This document shows, piece after piece, positions 1 to 7,884 of a stretch of 64,000 nt of DNA. The translations under genes and the position numbers were made by a program. The notes under the pieces were generated by a model, which had not been told where the DNA came from, did no database searches, and saw nothing but the letters and a program-made list of their open reading frames with translations. The stretch's first letter is position 1, and every line of letters begins with the position of its first letter. The DNA comes from Pseudomonas paraeruginosa PA7 (GTDB lineage Bacteria; Pseudomonadota; Gammaproteobacteria; Pseudomonadales; Pseudomonadaceae). The stretch spans positions 2,794,001-2,858,000 of the forward strand of contig NC_009656.1 of assembly GCF_000017205.1 (NCBI RefSeq), read 5' to 3'.

Positions 1-300
1 GTGATCGACCACTGGCGCCGCGAGGAACTGCAGCGCGCCTACCTGGAAAGCATCGCCCACCTGCCCGAGGCGCAGGCGCCATCGCCCGAGGCGCGGGAAC
101 TGGTGCTGGAGCTGCTGGAGGAAATCTCGCGGATGCTCGACGGGCTCAAGCCGAAGGTCCGCACCGCCTTCCTCCTCGCCCAGTGCGAGGACCTCGGCTA
201 CCGGCAGATCGCCGAACGCATGGGCGTTTCCCAGCGCAGCGTCGAGCGCTACGTGGCCGAGGCGCTGTACCACTGCTACCTGCTGCGCTACGGCGAATGA
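1..300 (+). CDS. foxI: FoxI-like ECF sigma factor, C-terminal part (cut by window edge)
   Basis: C-terminal 99 residues of an extracytoplasmic-function sigma factor; the GTG at base 1 is the window edge, not a demonstrated start. The segment matches sigma region 4: a helix-turn-helix around LGYRQIAERMGVSQRSVERY that would contact the -35 element. FecI-type sigma factors of about 170 aa drive TonB-dependent siderophore receptor genes. The stop overlaps the downstream fecR-like gene by four bases (ATGA), so the two are translationally coupled. Assignment to foxI rests on this sequence type and on the following foxR and foxA neighbours. The missing part is region 2. Confidence 0.88.
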   Translation: MIDHWRREELQRAYLESIAHLPEAQAPSPEARELVLELLEEISRMLDGLKPKVRTAFLLAQCEDLGYRQIAERMGVSQRSVERYVAEALYHCYLLRYGE

Positions 301-1295
301 ACGGCGCGCTGGAGGCAATGCGCGGGCGGGTCGACGAGGCGCTGGTCAGGCAGGCCATCCGCTGGCTGGTACGCCTGCGCTCGCAGCCGGACGACGGCCG
401 CCTGCAACGCGCCTGCGCGGCCTGGCGCGCGGAGCACGGCGAGCACGAACGGGCCTGGCAGCAGGTCAGCGCGCTCAGCGAAGAATTGCACGGACGCTTC
501 AAGGCACTGCCCGGCGGGGTCGCCTGCGGCACCCTGGACAGCAGCGCGCAGCGCCTGCAGCGGCGCCAGGCGCTGAAGCTGCTGTCGTTGCTGGTGGCCG
601 GCGGCGCGGTGGCCTGGGTCGGCCGCGACAGCCTGCCCTGGCAACGCCTGAGCGCCGACTACAGCACCGCCACCGGTGAGCGCCGCAGCATCGAGCTGGC
701 CGATGGCACGCGCCTGCAGCTGAACACCGACAGCGCGGTCGACGTGCGCTACGACGCCGGCCAGCGCCTTATCCTCCTCGCGCGCGGCGAGATCTTCCTC
801 AGCAGTGGCGCCGACGCGCAGTCTCCACGGCATCGGCCCCTGCGGGTGCGCACCGCGCAGGGCCTGTTCGAAGCGCTCGGCACCCGTTTCAACGTACGCC
901 TGCACGATGCCGCCACCTGTCTCAGCGTCAGCGCGGGGGCGGTACGCATCGAGGCCTTCGGCGCGCGTCCGGCGCAGGCGCCGGTGGCCGAGGCGGGGCA
1001 GAGCTACCGGATCGCCGCCGATGGCGTGCGGCGTCTCCAGCGACCGCCGATGGATGCCGCGGCCTGGGCCGATGGCCTGATCGTCACCCGCGACATGCGC
1101 CTGGCCGACTTCCTCGCCGAGGTCGGCCGCTACCGCAACGGCTACCTCGGTTGCGCCGCGGAGGTCGCCGACCTGCGCCTGTCCGGGGTCTACCGCCTGG
1201 ACGACAGCGACAGGCTGCTGCAGGTGCTCGCGCGGACCTTGCCGGTGCGCCTGCAGCGGCATACCCGCTGGTGGGTGAGGGTGGTCGCCGCCTGA
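297..1295 (+). CDS. foxR: FoxR-type FecR-family anti-sigma factor
   Basis: 332-aa inner-membrane regulator that holds FoxI and relays siderophore binding from FoxA. Residues about 10-80 form the cytoplasmic anti-sigma domain (DUF4880-like, WLVRLRS...WRAEHGEHERAW). A single membrane segment follows near residues 92-108 (LKLLSLLVAGGAVAWVG), then a periplasmic FecR domain with the STATGERRSIELADGT signature and an STN-like tail near the C-terminus. I chose the ATG at 297 because it overlaps the foxI stop as ATGA; the longer open frame starting at 183 lies inside foxI and is not used. Family role: binding of ferrioxamine to FoxA leads to FoxR cleavage and release of FoxI. Confidence 0.93.
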   Translation: MNGALEAMRGRVDEALVRQAIRWLVRLRSQPDDGRLQRACAAWRAEHGEHERAWQQVSALSEELHGRFKALPGGVACGTLDSSAQRLQRRQALKLLSLLVAGGAVAWVGRDSLPWQRLSADYSTATGERRSIELADGTRLQLNTDSAVDVRYDAGQRLILLARGEIFLSSGADAQSPRHRPLRVRTAQGLFEALGTRFNVRLHDAATCLSVSAGAVRIEAFGARPAQAPVAEAGQSYRIAADGVRRLQRPPMDAAAWADGLIVTRDMRLADFLAEVGRYRNGYLGCAAEVADLRLSGVYRLDDSDRLLQVLARTLPVRLQRHTRWWVRVVAA

Positions 1296-1346
1296 GCCGT
1301 TCCGGCGGCCGCGTGGAAGCTGGCTGCCGCCTGGGCGAAACGCACT

Positions 1347-1365
1347 GAAAATTATTTTCATTATT
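1347..1365 (+). promoter_or_regulatory. Fur-box-like site upstream of foxA
   Basis: The AT-rich 19-mer GAAAATTATTTTCATTATT agrees with the classical Fur consensus at about 14 of 19 positions by eye. It sits about 80 bp before the foxA ATG in otherwise very GC-rich DNA. Iron repression of foxA, on top of FoxI control, is the likely meaning. The binding itself is inferred. Confidence 0.6.
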
Positions 1366-1446
1366 TTTGTCGGCTTTTCAGGACTGATCCGGCTTTAGCG
1401 GTTGAACCCCCTTCAACGCCTCCAACGACTCCAACGGATCCTGTTC

Positions 1447-3909
1447 ATGACCGCCACCGCCGTCGTCCCCCGCAATGCCCCGTCGTCCTCCGCTTTTCCC
1501 CGTGCCTCGCGCCTGAGCTGTTCGGTGCGCGCGGCCCTGCTGTCGCTGGCCATGGCGGCCGGCGCGGCGCCGCTCTGCGCCTCGGCCGCCGAGGTAGTGG
1601 CGGAGCGGGCGCGGCCCTATGCGATCCCCGCTGGGGAGCTGGGCGAGGTGCTCAACCGCTTCGCCCGCGAGGCCGGCATCACCCTCTCGGCCACTCCGGC
1701 GCAGACCGGTGGCTACAGTTCCCAGGGGTTGCGCGGCAGTTTCACCGTGCAGCAGGGCCTGGCCCGGCTGCTCGCCGACACCCCGCTGGAAGCGGAAGAC
1801 CAGGGCGACGGCAGCTTCGTCCTGCGCGAGGCGCCGGCGAAGGACGGCGACGTGCTGAACCTGCAGGCGGTGGAAGTCTTCGCCCTCGGCAACAACCTGG
1901 GCAGCACCGATGGCTACCTGGCCACCCATAGCCAGATCGCCACCAAGACCAGCAAGCCGCTGCTGGAAACCAGCCAGACCGTCTCGGTGATCACCCGCGA
2001 GCAGATCGACGACACCGCCTCCAGGACCGTGCAGCAGGCGATGCGCTATACCCCCGGGATCTTCACCGGCCAGGTCGGCGCCTCGAACCGCTACGACTAC
2101 GTGGTGATGCGCGGCTTCGCCGACAACAGCGTGGACAACATCTACCTCGACGGCCTCAAGGCCATGGGCGATAGCGGTACCTACAGCTCGATGCAGGTCG
2201 ACCCGTACTTCCTCGAGCGCATCGACGTGCTCAAGGGGCCGTCCTCGGTGCTCTACGGCCGCAGCCTGCCGGGCGGGCTGGTGGCGCTGACCAGCAAGAA
2301 GCCGCTGTACGAGGACTACCACCAGGTCACCGCCAGCGTCGGCAACATGGGCCAGAAGTCGATGGGCTTCGACTTCAGCGGCCCGCTGGACGAGGAGAAG
2401 CGCATCGCCTACCGCGTGGTCGGTCTCGGCAAGGGCTCGGATACCCAGTTCGACCACGTCAAGGAAGAGCGCTACGCCATCGCCCCGACCCTGGCCATCG
2501 ATTTCAGCGACGACACCACCCTGACCCTGCAGGGCTACCTGCAGCATGATCCGAATGGCGGCTACCACGGCGGCGTGCCGGCCGATGGCACCCTGTCGCA
2601 CCACAACGGCCGGCACATCTCCCGCGAGTTCTTCGATGGCGAGCCGGGCAAGGACGACTTCGACCGCACCCAGCGGATGTTCGGCTACCAGCTGGAACAC
2701 CGCATAGACGACGTCTGGTCGGCGCGGCAGAACTTCCGCTACCTGGACTCCGACGTCGACCTTTCACAGGTCTACGCCTACGGCTGGAGCGCCAGCGAGC
2801 CGAACAAGCTGAACCGTTACTTCACCGGCGCCCGCGAACACCTGCAGGCATACATCGTCGACAACATGCTGCAGGCCGAATTCGCCACCGGTGCGGCGCG
2901 CCACACCCTGCTGACCGGTCTCGACTACCAGCGCCGGCGCACCGTGGTCGACTGGCGTTCCGGCGCGGCCTCGGCGCTGGACGCGTTCAACCCGGTCTAC
3001 GGCGACGACGCCATCAGCTACTACCCCGACGACAACCACACCCGGCGCCTGGAGCAGACCGGCGTCTACCTGCAGGACCTGATCGACATCGACCAGTGGC
3101 GCTTCTCGGTCGGCCTGCGCCAGGACTGGGTCAGCGTCACCGACAAGAATCGCAGCAGCGGCACCAAGGCCGACGACGACTGGAAGAAATTCACCGGCCG
3201 GATCGGCGCGCTGTACCTGTTCGACAACGGCCTGGCGCCCTATGTCAGTTACTCCGAGTCGTTCAACCCGAACGCCTACTCCGACGCTTCCGGTACGCCG
3301 CTGGAACCCACCGAGGGCAAGCAGTGGGAGCTCGGCCTGAAATTCCAGGCGCCGGGCAGCAACAGCTTCTACACCGCCTCGCTGTTCCACATCACCCAGG
3401 AGAACGTCGCCTCCAAGGAACCCCAGGACAATTTCTACACCTCGGTCGGCGAAGTGCGTTCCCAGGGGTTCGAACTGGAGGCCCACACCCAGCTCAGTGA
3501 CAACCTGAAACTGCTCGGCAGCTACACCTACACCGATATCACCTACACCAAGTCGCTGGACGGCAACCAGGGCCATACGCCGAACCAGGCGCCCAAGCAC
3601 ATGGCTTCGCTGTGGGCCGACTATGCCTTCGACGCCGGCCCGCTCAGCGGCCTGAGCATCGGCGGCGGCGCGCGCTACGTCGGCGAGACCTGGGCGGACA
3701 AGGAAAACACCTTGCGGGTACCGGACTACACCCTGGTCGACGCGCGCATCGGCTACGACCTCGGCAAGCTCGGCCTGAAAGGCCTGGACGTCAGCCTCAA
3801 TGCCAACAACCTGCTGGACAAGGACTACGTGGCGTCCTGCTACAGCCTGGACTTCTGCTACTTCGGCGAGAAGCGCAACGTCACCGCGACGGTGAACTAC
3901 CAGTTCTGA
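1447..3909 (+). CDS. foxA: TonB-dependent ferrioxamine receptor FoxA
   Basis: Outer-membrane receptor of 820 aa for ferrioxamine-type xenosiderophores. In order: a signal peptide with an AxA-type end (SLAMAAGAAPLCASAAE); an STN signalling domain of about 75 residues (PYAIPAGELGEVLNRFAREA) that contacts FoxR; a TonB-box-like stretch (DVLNLQAVEVFA); the plug (TSQTVSVITREQIDD...VLKGPSSVLYGRSLPGG); and a 22-strand-type barrel ending in an aromatic residue (NYQF). The TTG at 1402 would add 15 residues; I prefer the ATG at 1447, which gives the length I recall for FoxA and places the signal peptide normally. Regulation by FoxI/FoxR and Fur fits the order foxI-foxR-Fur box-foxA. Confidence 0.94.
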   Translation: MTATAVVPRNAPSSSAFPRASRLSCSVRAALLSLAMAAGAAPLCASAAEVVAERARPYAIPAGELGEVLNRFAREAGITLSATPAQTGGYSSQGLRGSFTVQQGLARLLADTPLEAEDQGDGSFVLREAPAKDGDVLNLQAVEVFALGNNLGSTDGYLATHSQIATKTSKPLLETSQTVSVITREQIDDTASRTVQQAMRYTPGIFTGQVGASNRYDYVVMRGFADNSVDNIYLDGLKAMGDSGTYSSMQVDPYFLERIDVLKGPSSVLYGRSLPGGLVALTSKKPLYEDYHQVTASVGNMGQKSMGFDFSGPLDEEKRIAYRVVGLGKGSDTQFDHVKEERYAIAPTLAIDFSDDTTLTLQGYLQHDPNGGYHGGVPADGTLSHHNGRHISREFFDGEPGKDDFDRTQRMFGYQLEHRIDDVWSARQNFRYLDSDVDLSQVYAYGWSASEPNKLNRYFTGAREHLQAYIVDNMLQAEFATGAARHTLLTGLDYQRRRTVVDWRSGAASALDAFNPVYGDDAISYYPDDNHTRRLEQTGVYLQDLIDIDQWRFSVGLRQDWVSVTDKNRSSGTKADDDWKKFTGRIGALYLFDNGLAPYVSYSESFNPNAYSDASGTPLEPTEGKQWELGLKFQAPGSNSFYTASLFHITQENVASKEPQDNFYTSVGEVRSQGFELEAHTQLSDNLKLLGSYTYTDITYTKSLDGNQGHTPNQAPKHMASLWADYAFDAGPLSGLSIGGGARYVGETWADKENTLRVPDYTLVDARIGYDLGKLGLKGLDVSLNANNLLDKDYVASCYSLDFCYFGEKRNVTATVNYQF

Positions 3910-4026
3910 CCGTCCACCCGGGCCCCGGCGCCAGCGCCGCGGTACCGGCCAAGCAGCCCGGCGCGCGACGTACGCGCCGGGCATTCGCCGGCGTCGCCGG
4001 CCGTACCCTGGTTACCTGGAGCCCCC

Positions 4027-5175
4027 ATGCGCCCCGTCCTGGTCCTGCTGCACCGCTATGTCGGTCTGGCTACCGCGCTGTTCCTTTTCCTCGCCGGTCT
4101 CACCGGCAGCCTGCTGGCCTTCCATCATGAAATCGACGAATGGCTGAACCCCGGCTTCTACACCGTGGGCGAGGGCGGCGAGCGCCTTTCCCCGGGCAGC
4201 CTGGTGCAACGCGTCGAGGCACGCTATCCGCGACAACTGGTGTGGTACATGGAGTATCCCGAGGCGGGCGGGCATCCGGCGTTGCTCGCCACCGTGCCGC
4301 GCGATGCCGGCGCCAAGGTCGAGCACGACGTGTTCTACCTCGATCCGGTCAGCGGCGAGGAAGTCGGCAAGCGCCTCTGGGCGGCCTGCTGCTTCCAGCC
4401 GGCGAACCTGGTTCCCTGGGTCCTGGAGTTCCACCACAACCTGACCCTGCCGGGGAACTGGGGCCTGTACCTGATGGGCGGGGTGGCGATGTTCTGGTTC
4501 CTCGACTGCTTCGTCGGCGCCTGGCTGACCCTGCCGCGCGGCCGGCCGTTCTGGAGCAAGTGGGCGACCGCCTGGAAGATCAAGCGCGGCAACGCCTACC
4601 GCTTCAACTTCGACCTGCATCGCGCCGGCGGACTCTGGCTCTGGCTGCTGCTGGCGCCGGTGGCGCTGAGCAGCGTCGCCCTGAACCTGCCGAGCCAGGT
4701 GTTCAAGCCGCTGGTATCGCTGTTCTCGCCGATCGAACCGAGCGTCTACGAGGCGCGCGGGCGGCTGCCCAGGGAGCAACTGGGGGAAACCCGCCTGGAC
4801 TACGACCGCACCTTCCAGCTGGCCAGCGCTGAGGCGGCGCGGCTGGGCATCGCCGAGCCGATCGGCGAGCTGTACTACAGCTTCGAGTACAACTTCTTCG
4901 GCGCCGGCTTCGGCGACCACGACGACCCCATGGGCAAGTCCTGGCTGTTCTTTCATGGCAGCGACGGCCGCCTGCTCGGCCAGGAAGTCGCCGGGCAGGG
5001 CAGTTGGGGAGAACGCTTCTACCGCTTGCAGTACCCGATCCACGGCGGGCGCATCGCCGGCCTGCCGGGACGCATCGCCATCGCCGTCCTCGGCCTGGCC
5101 ATCGCCGGGCTGTCGCTGACCGGTGTCTACATCTGGTGGCGCAAGCGCCGGGCGCGCCACTGGAACGGCCGCTAG
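4027..5175 (+). CDS. foxB: FoxB, PepSY-type inner-membrane siderophore reductase
   Basis: 382-aa inner-membrane protein of the PepSY-associated TM family. Membrane segments are visible near residues 5-30 (LVLLHRYVGLATALFLFLAGLTG), about 145-165 (GLYLMGGVAMFWFLDCFVGAWLTL), about 195-220 (LHRAGGLWLWLLLAPVALSSVAL) and at the end (IAIAVLGLAIAGLSLTGVYIWW), with periplasmic stretches between. Conserved histidines next to these helices (LHRY, EFHHN, LHRAG) fit the heme ligands known in FoxB. From the literature, FoxB works in ferrioxamine/ferrichrome use as an iron-siderophore reductase. It starts 117 bp after foxA with the positively charged start MRPVLVLLHRY. Confidence 0.9.
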   Translation: MRPVLVLLHRYVGLATALFLFLAGLTGSLLAFHHEIDEWLNPGFYTVGEGGERLSPGSLVQRVEARYPRQLVWYMEYPEAGGHPALLATVPRDAGAKVEHDVFYLDPVSGEEVGKRLWAACCFQPANLVPWVLEFHHNLTLPGNWGLYLMGGVAMFWFLDCFVGAWLTLPRGRPFWSKWATAWKIKRGNAYRFNFDLHRAGGLWLWLLLAPVALSSVALNLPSQVFKPLVSLFSPIEPSVYEARGRLPREQLGETRLDYDRTFQLASAEAARLGIAEPIGELYYSFEYNFFGAGFGDHDDPMGKSWLFFHGSDGRLLGQEVAGQGSWGERFYRLQYPIHGGRIAGLPGRIAIAVLGLAIAGLSLTGVYIWWRKRRARHWNGR

Positions 5176-5221
5176 CCGGCTGTTAGTCTGGCTGCCTCCC
5201 ACACCACCAGAGGATGGACGA

Positions 5222-5746
5222 ATGAACGCAAGGATCGCCGCATTGGGATTGCTCCTGCCCCTGGCCGCCGGCAGCGCCGTGGCCGCGGAGGAGGGCAGTT
5301 CGGTCAAGGGCGCGGCCAAGGCCGCGGTGTCCTCGGCCATCGAGACCGGCAAGAACCTCCTCGGCGGGGTCAGCGAGGGCATCACCAGCGGCCGCCAGTC
5401 GGCCCAGGGCGCCGATGGCGCCAAGGTGGTCTCCGACAACGCCGGCTTCGCCGGGATCGGCCAGGTCGAAGTGCTCAAGACCGAGCCGCGCGACCAGCAA
5501 CTGGCCGTCACCCTCGGCTTCAAGAACGACAGCGCCGCTACCGTGCGCCTGATCAACCTGACCCAGACCGGCGCGCTGCTGGTGATCGACAACGACGGCT
5601 ACTCCAACGCCCTGGTCGCCCTCGCCAATCCCGACGACGTCACCGTCCCGGCCAAGGCCGGCATCCGCCAGACCTTCGTCTTCGAAGGTGGCGCGGAAGG
5701 GATCAAGGCGGTGCGCCTATGGGGCAAGGACCTGCCGGTGAAGTGA
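5222..5746 (+). CDS. Small exported protein of unknown function
   Basis: 174 aa. The ATG at 5222 (after AGAGGATGGACGA) gives a clean signal peptide (MNARIAALGLLLPLAAGSAVAAEE) with cleavage after AVA, so I use it rather than the longer open frame from 5123. The mature part has an alanine/glycine-rich helical start (VKGAAKAAVSSAIETGKNLL) and a beta-rich second half that looks like an immunoglobulin-like fold. No function can be assigned. It lies between foxB and cdiB. Its 3' end has a decayed copy immediately downstream. Confidence 0.8.
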   Translation: MNARIAALGLLLPLAAGSAVAAEEGSSVKGAAKAAVSSAIETGKNLLGGVSEGITSGRQSAQGADGAKVVSDNAGFAGIGQVEVLKTEPRDQQLAVTLGFKNDSAATVRLINLTQTGALLVIDNDGYSNALVALANPDDVTVPAKAGIRQTFVFEGGAEGIKAVRLWGKDLPVK

Positions 5747-5781
5747 GAGGCGCGTCGCGCCTCCATCCCTTTTCCTGGCCA

Positions 5782-5922
5782 GCGCTGCTGGTGATCGACA
5801 GCGACGGCTACTCCAACGACCTGGTCGCCTTGGCCGACCCCGACGACGTCGCTGTCCCGGCCAAGGCCACATCCGCCGGATGTTCGTCTTCGAAGGCGGT
5901 GTCGAGAAAGCGCTCTATCTAA
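5782..5922 (+). pseudogene. Decayed tandem copy of the 3' end of the upstream exported-protein gene
   Basis: Bases 5782-5900 repeat 5572-5690 closely: LLVIDNDGYSNALVALANPDDV in the gene becomes LLVIDSDGYSNDLVALADPDDV here. One base is missing after GGCCAAGGCC (ACATCCGCC instead of GGCATCCGCC), which shifts the frame of the copy's end. It has no start or signal peptide of its own, so it is a remnant. Confidence 0.75.
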
Positions 5923-6083
5923 CGGACTAACCCGAAAGTATGTGATAGATTCCGGCGCCGAGGTGGCATTGTGCCTCTGCCTCGTTTCGCCCGGTTTATC
6001 GTCGCTCCATTCAGAATTTACCTACAGATTCACCAGTGCCACCGGGCCGATACTACGTCCTCTGCATTTCAAGGAACGAAATC

Positions 6084-7772
6084 GTGGCTATCCCTCGCCT
6101 GGCCCTTGTCCTCCTGTGCCTGCCGCTCATGGCCAGCGCCGCCCCCTTCACCTCTCCCGGCGACCGCGACCTGATCCGCGAGCGCCAGCAGCGCCTGCTG
6201 GACGAGCAGCGCAAGCGCCTGGAGGAACTCCAGCAACTGCCAGGTAACGAAGCGCCCTCGACGCCAGGCGGATCCGCTGGTGACGGCCGTTGTTTCGACA
6301 TCCGCCGCATCAAGCTCGAAGGCGCCGAGCACCTGGCGCAGGGCGCCCGCGACGAATTGCTGGCCCCCTACCAGGGCAAATGCCTGGGCGTGGGCCAGCT
6401 CAACGCGTTGCTCAAGGCCGTCACCGACCATTACCTGGATCGAGGCTACGTCACCACCCGTGCCTACCTGCCGCAGCAGGACCTGGCCTCCGGGACGCTG
6501 CGGGTGATCGTCGTCGAAGGCCGCCTGGAAGGTCTCGACAGCTCCGCGCTGGCCAGCCCGCGCGAGCTGGCGATGAGTTTTCCCGGCAAGACCGGCGAAC
6601 TGCTCGACCTGCGCGAGCTGGAGCAACTGGTCGACCAACTGGGCCGCCTGCCCTCGCGCCAGGCGCAGCTGGAGCTGGTGCCCGGCAGCCAGGTCGGCGG
6701 CAGCCGGGTGCGTCTCAAGGGCGAGCGCGACAAGCCCTGGCGCGTCTCCGCCACGCGCAACAACGACGGCGACGTGAGCACCGGCGAGCAGCAGATGGGC
6801 CTCGGCCTGGACTGGGACAGCCCGCTGGGCCTGGCCGACCAGCTCAGCCTGCGCGCCAACCAGGACGCGGTGAGCGACCGCTGGCGCCATTCCGACAGCC
6901 AGAGCCTGTTCTACAGCCTGCCCTGGGGCTGGTGGACCTTCACCTACGGCTACAGCCAGAGCGACTACCGCACGCGCAACGAGACCAGCGGCTTCCCCTT
7001 CAAGCTCGACGGCGACAGCCGCAGCCACCAGTTCCGCGCCGAACGCGTGCTGCACCGCGACGGCGTGAGCAAGACCGCCATGAGCCTGGGTCTCAGCCAC
7101 CAGCGCACCAACAACTATATCGAAGACACCCGCCTGGAAGACCAGAGCACACGGATCACCGAGACCCAGCTCGGCTTCAACCATGGCCGGCGGATCGGCA
7201 GCGGCTTCGTCAACCTCGACCTCGGCTGGCAGCAGGGCATCGGCGCCCTTGGCGCGCAGGGTCGCGGCCAGCCGCGGGGCGGCGATGCGCATGCGCGCTA
7301 CGACAAGTACAGCCTGACCCTCAGCTACCTGCAGCCGTTCCAGCTGTGGGGCGAGCGTTTCAGCTTCGACAGCCTGGCCACCGGGCAGAGGAGCGAGGAC
7401 GTGCTGTTCAGCCCGCAGCGCATCAGCCTCGGCGGCAACAGCTCGGTGCGCGGCTTCAAGGACCAGACCCTGACCGGCGACAGCGGCGGCTACTGGCGCA
7501 ACCAGTTGCGCTGGCGGCGCGCGGTGCAGTGGGCGCCGCTGCGGCCCTGGCTGCAGGAATACGGCGTGGCCTTCGCCTACGACGTCGGCGTGATCCGCCA
7601 CGACCGCTACAACGACGGCGCCAGCGGGCGCATGAGTGGCAACGCCATCGAACTGGATGCCCGCGGCCGCTATTTCGCCGCCAGCGTCGGCTTCGCCCGC
7701 TCGCTGGAGCGGCCGAGCGTCATCGAGCGGCGCGAGCACCCGATCTATTTCCGGGTCGACGCGTTCTTCTGA
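6084..7772 (+). CDS. cdiB: CdiB, two-partner-secretion outer-membrane exporter
   Basis: 562-aa TpsB/Omp85-family transporter that exports CdiA across the outer membrane. A GTG at 6084 preceded by AAGGAACGA gives a normal signal peptide (AIPRLALVLLCLPLMASAAP); the open frame continues upstream to 6036 but without a usable start. After the signal comes a helical plug segment (RERQQRLLDEQRKRLEEL), then two POTRA domains (CFDIRRIKLEGAEHL..., and GTLRVIVVEGRLEGL...), then a 16-strand-type barrel ending in F. The lid-loop motif VRGF is present in GGNSSVRGFKDQT. cdiA follows after 112 bp. The 160 bp upstream hold no gene and no convincing promoter by eye. Confidence 0.93.
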   Translation: MAIPRLALVLLCLPLMASAAPFTSPGDRDLIRERQQRLLDEQRKRLEELQQLPGNEAPSTPGGSAGDGRCFDIRRIKLEGAEHLAQGARDELLAPYQGKCLGVGQLNALLKAVTDHYLDRGYVTTRAYLPQQDLASGTLRVIVVEGRLEGLDSSALASPRELAMSFPGKTGELLDLRELEQLVDQLGRLPSRQAQLELVPGSQVGGSRVRLKGERDKPWRVSATRNNDGDVSTGEQQMGLGLDWDSPLGLADQLSLRANQDAVSDRWRHSDSQSLFYSLPWGWWTFTYGYSQSDYRTRNETSGFPFKLDGDSRSHQFRAERVLHRDGVSKTAMSLGLSHQRTNNYIEDTRLEDQSTRITETQLGFNHGRRIGSGFVNLDLGWQQGIGALGAQGRGQPRGGDAHARYDKYSLTLSYLQPFQLWGERFSFDSLATGQRSEDVLFSPQRISLGGNSSVRGFKDQTLTGDSGGYWRNQLRWRRAVQWAPLRPWLQEYGVAFAYDVGVIRHDRYNDGASGRMSGNAIELDARGRYFAASVGFARSLERPSVIERREHPIYFRVDAFF

Positions 7773-7884
7773 AGACGCGGCGACCTCCTGAACGCTTTAG
7801 GAAAGCGCCTTCGTTCATCGAGGCCCTTTCCCTGGACAACCTTGCTTAACCTCGCCGGGCCCCTACCCGCCAAGGAGTGACGAT

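Noticed and set aside
1402..1446. TTG-initiated N-terminal extension of FoxA
   Set aside because: It lacks a ribosome site and pushes the signal peptide inward; the ATG at 1447 gives a normal receptor start.
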